Shown: positions 1-5,225 of the stretch, in pieces | Position numbering within the stretch: the first letter of the stretch is position 1 | Layout: each line of letters opens with the position of its first letter | From: Methanosarcinaceae archaeon | GTDB lineage: Archaea; Halobacteriota; Methanosarcinia; Methanosarcinales; Methanosarcinaceae | Reading direction: 5' to 3' | DNA: 6,555 bases | NCBI GenBank assembly: GCA_030596385.1 | Contig: JAUVKD010000050.1 | Span: 1 to 6,555, forward strand | Made by a program: the position numbers and the translations under genes | Notes under the pieces: generated by a model | Databases searched by the model: none | What the model was told of the DNA's origin: nothing | What the model saw: only the letters and a program-made list of their open reading frames with translations

Positions 1-18
1 AAAATGCTAACAGGAATA

Positions 19-27
19 CATTTATTA
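19..27 (+). promoter_or_regulatory. TATA-like box of SRP RNA gene
   Basis: The sequence reads CATTTATTA and lies about 24 nt before the inferred 5' end of the SRP RNA near 45, the usual distance for an archaeal TATA box. The match to the archaeal TTTATATA consensus is partial and no clear BRE is visible. The assignment rests mostly on spacing. Confidence 0.4.
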
Positions 28-35
28 CCTGTAAT
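24..35. repeat. Short inverted repeat between TATA-like box and SRP RNA start
   Basis: ATTAC and GTAAT form a perfect 5-bp inverted repeat around a CT spacer. It overlaps the end of the TATA-like box and sits just upstream of the inferred RNA start. It could be a small operator half-site pair, but a repeat this short in AT-rich DNA may be chance. Confidence 0.25.
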
Positions 36-44
36 GCATATGTA

Positions 45-365
45 GGGTGGCGGGCTAGTCCGGGTAGTTCGGCGTTACCTGTTACCCGATATCGCCGATA
101 TGCGGGGGACGAAGCCAATGGAAGATGTCCTGATCATTTTCAAACCTGTGATTTCAACGTAGAAGCCCCGTCCTGTTTGGATGGAGTTGATATGGGAGCT
201 TGCTGGAGAGCTTGTTTTCATAACTTAACTGCGGGAACCAGTTGAGGCCCGGAAGGGAGCAGACCTACCGTAGACAACCATCGCTTACAGGGTTGCGGAG
301 TGGAGGCGAGATTGCAGATCACTTGGAAATCGGATGGTCAACAACCTGCGGCGTGCCTGTCACTT
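45..365 (+). ncRNA. Archaeal signal recognition particle RNA (7S RNA)
   Basis: This is the RNA scaffold of the signal recognition particle, which binds SRP19 and SRP54 and targets nascent membrane and secreted proteins. The helix 8 hallmark is visible at 245-266: AGG...CCT arms, a CC/GG stem closing a GGAA tetraloop (251-254), and the following GGGAGCAG of the asymmetric loop bound by SRP54. A helix 6-like hairpin lies just before it (AACTG at 227-231 pairing with CAGTT at 239-243). The Alu-like 5' domain shows GGGCTAGTCCGGG and GTTCGGCG. The two ends pair as archaeal helix 1: nine consecutive pairs between 47-55 and 355-363, extended by two G-U pairs, which sets the ends at about 45 and 365. 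The length of roughly 320 nt fits archaeal 7S RNA. Exact ends could be off by a few bases. Confidence 0.93.
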
Positions 366-378
366 GATAACACACAAT

Positions 379-386
379 TTTATAAA
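379..386 (+). promoter_or_regulatory. TATA-like box, probable promoter of tRNA-Ser
   Basis: TTTATAAA within an AT-rich stretch is a good match to the archaeal TATA box. It would start transcription near 408-412 and leave a leader of about 45 nt before the tRNA, to be removed by RNase P. The neighbouring T-rich bases just after the SRP RNA may also serve as its terminator. Co-transcription of the two RNAs cannot be excluded. Confidence 0.4.
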
Positions 387-453
387 TATAACAAAGAAAG
401 CATTAAATAAGTAGATTACATTTGGAAGTGCACTTTGACAAATTTGCCATGAT

Positions 454-538
454 GACGAGATAGCCAAGCCCGGTATGGCGCAGGATTGCTAATCCTGTGG
501 TGCTTTGCGCCTCGGGGGTTCGAATCCCCCTCTCGTCG
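454..538 (+). tRNA. tRNA-Ser (anticodon GCU)
   Basis: The full class II cloverleaf is readable. The 7-bp acceptor stem is GACGAGA (454-460) with TCTCGTC (531-537), and the discriminator is G538. The D stem is GCCA (463-466) with TGGC (476-479). The anticodon stem is CAGGA (481-485) with TCCTG (493-497), and its loop TTGCTAA carries GCT at 488-490, decoding AGC and AGU serine codons. The long variable arm forms a GGTGC/GCGCC stem, as expected for serine tRNAs. The T arm is GGGGG-TTCGAAT-CCCCC (514-530). CCA is not encoded after the discriminator, so it must be added by tRNA nucleotidyltransferase. No intron is present in the anticodon loop. Confidence 0.97.
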
Positions 539-697
539 CTCTGTTTCTATACGATATTTAATGAAAAGCCATTTATTCCAGTTATACCAGTTGAATATGT
601 GAAGATTTATTTGTGGTATCAATGAGGAAACTCAATTCTTTAAGTGAAATTCGGACAGGCTGAATAGTTACAACTTAAAAATATTAAAAGTGATTAA

Positions 698-1996
698 ATG
701 AACATACTTGAAACTGCAAAAAGAATAATTCATGAAGGACCCATATGCGATTACTGTATGGGGCGACAATTCGCAAACTTGTCTACCGGACTTACCAATG
801 ATGAGCGCGGGCGTGCGATAAAACTTGCCCTTGCTATGGAAGGCGACCGCGTATTAAAGGATGATTCAGACGATTCGATTTTAACAGAACTTTCAAAAAG
901 CAGTCGCTTTGCAAGAATGTCCTCAGGTAAAGAAGGAGAAGATGAAGAATGCTGGGTCTGTCTTGGTCTTTTTAACAATCTTAGTGTATGGGCTGAGCGT
1001 GCGGTTACCGCACTTAAGGATTTTGAATATTCTACTTTTCTTGTGGGGACAAAGATGAGCGGTCTTTTGAGTGAAAATGAAGAGATCTTGTGGACTGAAT
1101 CCGGTGCAACCCATGCCGAGCAGTTCAAATCGGAATTGAACCGTGAAGTTGGTAAGCTAATAGCTGCAAGGGTCGGAAAAGGGAAAGAAGTTGATTTTAA
1201 GCAGCCGGATATTTTGGTGACACTTAACATTGCAAAAGAGGATGTTTCGCTTCAGGTCAGGTCGGTCTATATTCAGGGAAGATATCGTAAACTTGTTCGG
1301 GGAATCCCTCAGACAAGGTGGCCATGTCGCAAATGTAAAGGCAGAGGTTGCGAGGACTGTAACCAAACCGGTAAGCAATATCCTGAGTCTGTAGATGAAC
1401 TTGTTAGTGCTCCTCTTATCGTGGCAACACAGAGTGCCGGTACTAAGTTTCATGGTGCCGGTCGTGAGGATATCGATGCTTTGATGCTTGGAAGTGGAAG
1501 ACCGTTTGTTATTGAGTCTGTGAGACCTGTGATTCGTACAATTGATCTTGATGAACTTACCAAAGCCATAAATGATAGTGCGGCTGGAAAAGTAGAAGTT
1601 GAAGGTATGAAATTTGTCAATCGGGATGTTGTTGAGACACTAAAGACATCAAAGGCGGATAAGCTTTATAAGCTTAAAGTTACATTCAAGGAAATGATTT
1701 CAGAAGAAAAACTTAAATCAGCCATTGATACTCTCACAGGAGCACAGATAAACCAGAGAACTCCACATCGTGTTGTACACAGGCGTGCTGATCTTATTCG
1801 GAAAAGGCGTGTGCACGGTATGGAACTTACGGAGTTAACAGATGAGTTCGCTATTATTACAGTACATTGTGAAGGCGGGCTTTATGTTAAGGAACTGGTG
1901 TCCGGTGACGATAAAAGGACAATACCAAGTCTTACGGAATTAATTGGCATTCAAGCGATAGTAACTGAACTTGATGTCATTAAAGTCTATATATGA
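698..1996 (+). CDS. pus10: tRNA pseudouridine synthase Pus10
   Basis: Archaeal Pus10 converts U54 and U55 of the tRNA T loop to pseudouridine, replacing bacterial TruB at position 55. The N-terminal region has two CxxC pairs (Cys17/20 in CDYCMGRQF and Cys85/88 in CWVC), the zinc-binding part of the THUMP-containing domain. A second cysteine set (Cys210, 213, 218, 221) follows RGIPQTRWP; its CxxCxGxG spacing resembles a DnaJ-type zinc knuckle. The catalytic domain carries GREDID (255-260) followed by LGSGRPFVIE; Asp258 is the likely catalytic residue by analogy with GRxD in TruA. The length of 432 aa fits the archaeal family. Start: ATG 698, with only a weak GTGAT element at 690-694. The gene stands alone, with spacers of about 160 nt on both sides, so it probably has its own promoter. 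Its substrate class, a tRNA with an intact TTCGAAT T loop, is encoded immediately upstream. Confidence 0.95.
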   Translation: MNILETAKRIIHEGPICDYCMGRQFANLSTGLTNDERGRAIKLALAMEGDRVLKDDSDDSILTELSKSSRFARMSSGKEGEDEECWVCLGLFNNLSVWAERAVTALKDFEYSTFLVGTKMSGLLSENEEILWTESGATHAEQFKSELNREVGKLIAARVGKGKEVDFKQPDILVTLNIAKEDVSLQVRSVYIQGRYRKLVRGIPQTRWPCRKCKGRGCEDCNQTGKQYPESVDELVSAPLIVATQSAGTKFHGAGREDIDALMLGSGRPFVIESVRPVIRTIDLDELTKAINDSAAGKVEVEGMKFVNRDVVETLKTSKADKLYKLKVTFKEMISEEKLKSAIDTLTGAQINQRTPHRVVHRRADLIRKRRVHGMELTELTDEFAIITVHCEGGLYVKELVSGDDKRTIPSLTELIGIQAIVTELDVIKVYI

Positions 1997-2083
1997 GTAT
2001 TAGAGCAACACAAAATAATTATGATTTTCAATTAAATTCAATATTACAAATTTTAATGATAATTATATTAATTATTGAAATAA

Positions 2084-2134
2084 AGTTGAAATTGATATAA
2101 AGTTAAAATTGATATAAAGTTAAAATTGATATAA
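2084..2134. repeat. Three 17-bp tandem repeats upstream of rpl21e
   Basis: Three head-to-tail copies of AGTTRAAATTGATATAA lie at 2084-2100, 2101-2117 and 2118-2134. Copies two and three are identical, and copy one differs by one base (G for A at 2088). A degenerate partial copy may precede them, as ATTATTGAAATAA ends at 2083. Each copy contains GATATAA, so the array repeats a TATA-like element about every 1.6 helical turns. It ends 23 nt before the L21e start codon and so lies in the promoter or leader. Confidence 0.85.
2094..2101 (+). promoter_or_regulatory. Possible TATA box of rpl21e within first repeat
   Basis: ATATAAAG in the first tandem repeat is the copy best placed for an rpl21e promoter: transcription would begin near 2120-2125 and give a leader of about 35 nt containing the GGAGG site. 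TATA-like sequences in later copies would start transcription too close to, or beyond, the start codon. An AT-rich alternative lies at 2061-2070. Confidence 0.3.
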
Positions 2135-2157
2135 ATTTTCAATATGGAGGACAAATT

Positions 2158-2454
2158 ATGCCAACATCACACGGTGAAAGGGCCTGCACACGATATAAAT
2201 TGAAGAAGACATCACGCGAGCGGGGAATATCTCCTGTTAGCAAAGCCATTCAGGAATTCGATGTGGGACAAATGGTGCACGTGGATATTGATCCAAGCGT
2301 ACAGAAAGGTATGCCAAACCCAAAATTTCAGGGAAAAACCGGAAAGGTTGTTAAACAGCGTGGACGTGCATATATCTTGCACGTAAGTGATGGAAATGCG
2401 ACAAAGGAAATAATTGCGCTGCCACAGCACCTTAAACCACAAAAATACAACTGA
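2158..2454 (+). CDS. rpl21e: 50S ribosomal protein L21e
   Basis: L21e (eL21) is a small basic protein of the archaeal and eukaryotic large ribosomal subunit. The 98-aa product has the family's features: the N-terminus [17 protein letters not shown], the [16 protein letters not shown] block of the SH3-like fold at about residues 45-61, and a C-terminal ALPQHLKPQ typical of the archaeal proteins. Length is normal. The start is firm: GGAGG at 2146-2150 lies 7 nt before ATG 2158, the strongest ribosome-binding site in the window, as expected for a highly expressed gene. The spacer upstream holds the 17-bp tandem repeats. The gene sits between pus10 and rpoF, as part of the conserved euryarchaeal run L21e-RpoF-DUF655-KsgA. 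Confidence 0.97.
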   Translation: MPTSHGERACTRYKLKKTSRERGISPVSKAIQEFDVGQMVHVDIDPSVQKGMPNPKFQGKTGKVVKQRGRAYILHVSDGNATKEIIALPQHLKPQKYN

Positions 2455-2673
2455 GTAGCAAATGTTTTAGTTGTCTGGATCAGTTATATATGGATAAGAT
2501 ATTTTATAGATCAGCATTCCTGATAGATTATCATTTAAAAATATAGGCATATGTGTTTATCTGGTCGACCACGGATTATCACATTTCAATATTCATTCAA
2601 CTAATACCAACATTTGCATTAATAATTTAATTAGTACAATATACAAGTTTATGTTTAAAAAGAGTGTATTTCT

Positions 2674-3027
2674 ATGATAGTTAAAGAGATCCTGAATGAA
2701 GAGTTGCTGACATTATCAGAAGTCAAAGAGATGTTAAATGAGATAATGGAAGAACGCTCAGGCCGTGATGAAGAGTTGGGGTATGAACTTCGAAAATCGA
2801 TCAGTCATGCAGATATGTTTGCAAAATTAAGTGCAGCAAATTCACGAAAACTTGTTAGTAAGTTAAATGAACTGGAAAAGATGAAACCTGAAATTGCCAT
2901 TAGACTCGCTGATATTATGCCTCGGTCAAGGGATGAACTCAGGACTGTTTATGCAAAAGAGCGATACACATTATCTGAAGAAGAGCTTGATGAAATATTG
3001 GATTTTATAAGCGATGCAATGGAATAA
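2674..3027 (+). CDS. rpoF: DNA-directed RNA polymerase subunit F (Rpb4 homologue)
   Basis: RpoF is the archaeal Rpb4 homologue. With RpoE (Rpb7) it forms the polymerase stalk, which helps promoter opening, processivity and termination. The 117-aa product is highly charged and helical, as in the family. The N-terminal part (ILNEELLTLSEVKEMLNEI, about residues 6-24) is the region that packs on RpoE. The C-terminal HRDC-like helical part includes KPEIAIRLADIMPRSRDELRT (about 71-91) and ends in the typical LSEEELDEILDFI (about 100-112). Start: ATG 2674 with a modest AGAGTG at 2661-2666, 7 nt upstream. A 219-nt spacer separates it from rpl21e, so it probably has its own promoter, although no TATA box stands out. 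A T-rich stretch at 3046-3053 shortly after the stop may act as terminator. Confidence 0.95.
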   Translation: MIVKEILNEELLTLSEVKEMLNEIMEERSGRDEELGYELRKSISHADMFAKLSAANSRKLVSKLNELEKMKPEIAIRLADIMPRSRDELRTVYAKERYTLSEEELDEILDFISDAME

Positions 3028-3048
3028 ATATGTAACACATATACTTAC

Positions 3049-3060
3049 TTTTTAATAATA
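3049..3060 (+). promoter_or_regulatory. TATA-like element before the DUF655-ksgA-hemK2 run
   Basis: TTTTTAATAATA follows rpoF by about 20 nt. As a TATA box it would place the transcription start near 3078-3084, leaving a leader of about 40 nt to the DUF655 start codon. The same T-rich stretch could instead be the rpoF terminator, or serve both roles. Confidence 0.4.
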
Positions 3061-3072
3061 TCGATTTGTAGT

Positions 3073-3094
3073 GTGTAATTGTCCACAATTACAC
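3073..3094. promoter_or_regulatory. Perfect 22-bp palindrome, candidate operator
   Basis: The arms GTGTAATTGT (3073-3082) and ACAATTACAC (3085-3094) are perfect reverse complements around a CC spacer. The flanking bases break the symmetry exactly at ten. The two-base centre makes it look more like a dimeric DNA-binding protein site than an RNA hairpin, and no U-tract follows, which argues against a terminator. It spans the transcription start predicted from the TATA-like element at 3049-3060, where a bound repressor would block the polymerase. No regulator gene is in the window. Confidence 0.6.
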
Positions 3095-3110
3095 TGATAT
3101 GGACATCATA

Positions 3111-3114
3111 GGAG
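3111..3114 (+). promoter_or_regulatory. Ribosome-binding site supporting the upstream DUF655 start
   Basis: GGAG lies 7 nt before ATG 3122. This supports translation starting in the first of the two frames needed for DUF655, and not at ATG 3159 in the second frame, which has no such site. Confidence 0.7.
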
Positions 3115-3121
3115 AGTACTT

Positions 3122-3719
3122 ATGACAAGCATGGGAAAACAGCCCGAAAAAGAAGAATATGGGTGGGTTTTGGATTACCTGCCATACGGCAGTACTGATG
3201 ATCGGAGACCTTCTTATCAGAAAAAAACCGCTTGTTCAGGCAGTTGGCGATAAGCATTTCGTGCTCATGGAATTGGTGCCAAAAGACGGAATGGTTCCTG
3301 ATATCCAATCACGTGTATATATTGGTGAAGGAGATAGGGATGTCATTGATCATGTTAAGACAAGGATACATTTTGGTGATCTCAGCCACGGCGCACAACT
3401 TGAACTGCCATTTATTATTGAAAAGTGTGTAGAGGAGCAAGAAGAGCGGTTTGTGAAATTCTTTAATGATGCTCATCCGATCACAACACGGCTTCACATG
3501 CTGGAATTGTTGCCAGGTATTGGTAAAAAACTCATGTGGGGTATTATTGATGAACGTAAGAAAGGTGAGTTCAAAAATTTTGCAAATCTTCATGAGAGGG
3601 TGGGTGGGGTACATTCTCCACAAAAGATTATAGTCCATCGCATCGAAGAAGATCTTAAGGATGACCGTATTAAATACAGGCTCTTTACAACAACAATGCA
3701 TCGCCCAAGACACGGTTAA
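3122..3719 (+). CDS. DUF655 family HhH protein, reading frame broken at an A7 run
   Basis: This is the conserved archaeal DUF655 protein of unknown biochemical role, with a helix-hairpin-helix nucleic-acid-binding motif (LLPGIGKKLMWGIIDERKKG). Two frames are needed. The first, from ATG 3122, encodes the family's N-terminus (EEYGWVLDYLPYGSTDDRRP, then SYQKK) but stops at 3251-3253. The second supplies PLVQAVGDKHFVLMELVPKDG onward to the stop at 3717-3719. They join at seven A bases, 3221-3227; reading six gives a continuous 198-aa protein of normal family length. In the second frame the residues before PLVQ do not resemble the family, so ATG 3159 is not a real start. ATG 3131 is an alternative in-frame start. 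A sequencing or assembly insertion is the simplest explanation; a real mutation or slippage remains possible. Conservation is full on both sides, with no sign of decay. It is followed 15 nt later by ksgA. Confidence 0.9.
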
Positions 3720-3734
3720 ACAGGTGTTATTTTT

Positions 3735-4553
3735 TTGGTGAAAACGATTTTGAGGAAATATGGTATCCGTGGTGGATACCATGACCAGCATTTTTTAATT
3801 AATAAAACAATCCTTGACAGGATTTCTGAAGCTGCACATCTGACCACGAAGGATACTGTTATTGAGATAGGGGCTGGTATTGGTAATCTCACAGAACGGT
3901 TGCTACCACAAGCTAAAAAGGTGATTGCAATAGAGTTTGATCCACGTCTTGTCTATGTGCTTGAGGACAGGTTCAAAAAGGTTGAAAATATTGAGATAAT
4001 TCATGGCGATATCCTTGATATCGACCTTCCTGATTTTGATAAAGTTGTTGCGAACCTGCCATATTCAATCTCATCTGAAATTACGTTCAAACTTTTAAAG
4101 CAGAAATTCAAACTAGGGATACTGATGTACCAGTATGAATTTGCAAAACGTATGGTTTCATCATGCAATTCAAAAGATTACAGCCGTTTGAGTGTTAATA
4201 CCAATTATTTTGCGGATGCATCGATTATTATGAAGGTTGAAGCATCTGCTTTTTCACCACCTCCAAAAGTCCGGTCAGCTGTGGTGAAACTTATTCCACG
4301 CCCATCTCCTTTTAAGGTAGATGATACGGATTTCTTTTTGAACTTTGTTACCGCAGTGTTTAGCCAGAGGCGCAAGAAACTAAAAAATGCTATTGTAAAT
4401 GCAAATTATATACTGGGCATTAACAATATAAAACAAATTGTTGGACAATTGCCTGAGGAATTCATGGGAAAACGTGCTGAGAATCTTGAACCACGGGAAC
4501 TGGCAGATATTGCGAATCGTATACATATGATTGTACGCAATGAAGCGACGTAG
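3735..4553 (+). CDS. rsmA: 16S rRNA (adenine-N6,N6)-dimethyltransferase KsgA/Dim1
   Basis: KsgA/Dim1 uses S-adenosylmethionine to dimethylate two adjacent adenosines in the 3'-terminal hairpin of 16S rRNA, a late checkpoint in small-subunit assembly. The 272-aa product has DQHFLIN near residue 17, SAM motif I EIGAGIGNLT (44-53), the acidic ribose-binding site in IAIEFD (Glu67), HGDILD around 90-95, the catalytic NLPYSISS (107-114), and the C-terminal RNA-binding part with FSPPPKVRS (173-181), FSQRRKKLKNAI (209-220) and KRAENLEPRELADIAN (246-261). No key residue is missing. Start: TTG 3735 or GTG 3738. Both are non-ATG; AGGTG at 3722-3726 suits either, with slightly better spacing for 3735. 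The gene starts 15 nt after DUF655 and ends 5 nt before hemK2, so the three are probably one transcript. Confidence 0.95.
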   Translation: MVKTILRKYGIRGGYHDQHFLINKTILDRISEAAHLTTKDTVIEIGAGIGNLTERLLPQAKKVIAIEFDPRLVYVLEDRFKKVENIEIIHGDILDIDLPDFDKVVANLPYSISSEITFKLLKQKFKLGILMYQYEFAKRMVSSCNSKDYSRLSVNTNYFADASIIMKVEASAFSPPPKVRSAVVKLIPRPSPFKVDDTDFFLNFVTAVFSQRRKKLKNAIVNANYILGINNIKQIVGQLPEEFMGKRAENLEPRELADIANRIHMIVRNEAT

Positions 4554-4558
4554 GGACC

Positions 4559-5152
4559 ATGGTTAAAATAAAGTACAAAGGCGCATGTGTCATACTGGCA
4601 GATGATGTATATGAACCGGCAGAGGATTCGTATTTGCTGGCTGATTCTGCAATTCGCTATACAAAAAAGGGCATGTGTGTTTTAGAAATTGGTACGGGGA
4701 CCGGTTTTGTATCTTCTGTCCTTCTTGCAAATATTGATGTTAAACTCACAGCCACAGATATCAACCCGCATGCTGCACTTTGTGCACGTTCAAACGGCAT
4801 TGAAGTAATACGGACTGACATGTTCGATGGATTAAAGGCAAAGCCCTGTTTTGATATTATTATTTTTAATGCACCATACCTGCCTACATCCGAGAACGAA
4901 AAAATCCCAGGATGGTTAAATTATGCTTTTGACGGCGGCAGTGATGGGCATGTGGCAGTCGAGCGTTTCTTAAATGATGTATGCACATATCTTGTACCAA
5001 ATGGAATGATATTGATGCTGGTTTCTTCACTTACCGGTATCAAGAATGTCATTTCAAATATGAAATTAATAGGCTTTGATGTTATTATTGCTGGCAGGAA
5101 AAAATGTTTCTTTGAGGAACTTGTTGTCCTGCTGGGAAAACGTTGCAGTTAA
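4559..5152 (+). CDS. hemK2: HemK2-type protein glutamine methyltransferase (HemK-related methylase)
   Basis: This matches the short archaeal/eukaryotic HemK2 (Mtq2/N6AMT1-like) methylases, which lack the N-terminal domain of bacterial PrmC and methylate the GGQ glutamine of class I release factor (aRF1/eRF1); archaeal and eukaryotic members need a Trm112-like partner. Visible in the 197-aa product are the N-terminal signature DVYEPAEDSYLL (16-27), SAM motif I LEIGTGTGF (42-50), TATDINPHA (64-72) and the catalytic-loop motif at 104-107. That motif reads NAPY, where the family standard is NPPY; the following LPTSE is archaeal-typical. The start ATG 4559 lies five bases after the ksgA stop, and its AGGGA at 4552-4556 is too close for ideal spacing, so translation may be coupled. 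Substrate choice is inferred from the family. Confidence 0.88.
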   Translation: MVKIKYKGACVILADDVYEPAEDSYLLADSAIRYTKKGMCVLEIGTGTGFVSSVLLANIDVKLTATDINPHAALCARSNGIEVIRTDMFDGLKAKPCFDIIIFNAPYLPTSENEKIPGWLNYAFDGGSDGHVAVERFLNDVCTYLVPNGMILMLVSSLTGIKNVISNMKLIGFDVIIAGRKKCFFEELVVLLGKRCS

Positions 5153-5210
5153 TGATCTTGATCTTAACAATTATACAAGTATTTTTATCACCAAACAGCA
5201 ATGTACATAA

Positions 5211-5216
5211 AAGGTG
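5211..5216 (+). promoter_or_regulatory. Ribosome-binding site deciding the DUF362 start
   Basis: AAGGTG lies 9 nt before ATG 5226, and a second GGTGA at 5219-5223 is 2 nt before it. This favours ATG 5226 over the in-frame GTG at 5214, TTG at 5217 and GTG at 5220, of which the first two overlap or abut the AAGGTG site. Confidence 0.6.
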
Positions 5217-5225
5217 TTGGTGAAC

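Noticed and set aside
416..622. Minus-strand 68-aa open frame covering the tRNA
   Set aside because: It reads through tRNA-Ser on the opposite strand and has no family-like sequence or ribosome-binding site. It is a shadow of the RNA gene.
620..664. Possible C/D box guide RNA between tRNA-Ser and pus10 (AATGAGGA, AGTGAAA and CTGA in C, C' and D order)
   Set aside because: The C-like and C'-like boxes deviate from RUGAUGA, no D' box (CUGA) lies between them, and I could not identify an rRNA or tRNA target for the 11-nt stretch before CTGA. Not enough to call an RNA gene.
2084..2134. The tandem repeats as a CRISPR array
   Set aside because: The 17-bp units abut with no spacers between them and no cas gene is present.
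2510..2524. ATCAG-CATTC-CTGAT hairpin after rpl21e as a terminator
   Set aside because: Only five pairs with no T-tract after it, in an AT-rich spacer where such short repeats arise by chance.
3159..3226. ATG 3159 as the true start of the DUF655 protein
   Set aside because: The 23 residues it adds do not resemble the family N-terminus, it lacks a ribosome-binding site, and the overlapping frame from 3122 encodes the expected EEYGWVLDYLP sequence.
3309..3791. Minus-strand 160-aa open frame across DUF655 and the ksgA start
   Set aside because: It is antisense to strongly conserved coding sequence, with no recognisable domain and no promoter or ribosome-binding site.
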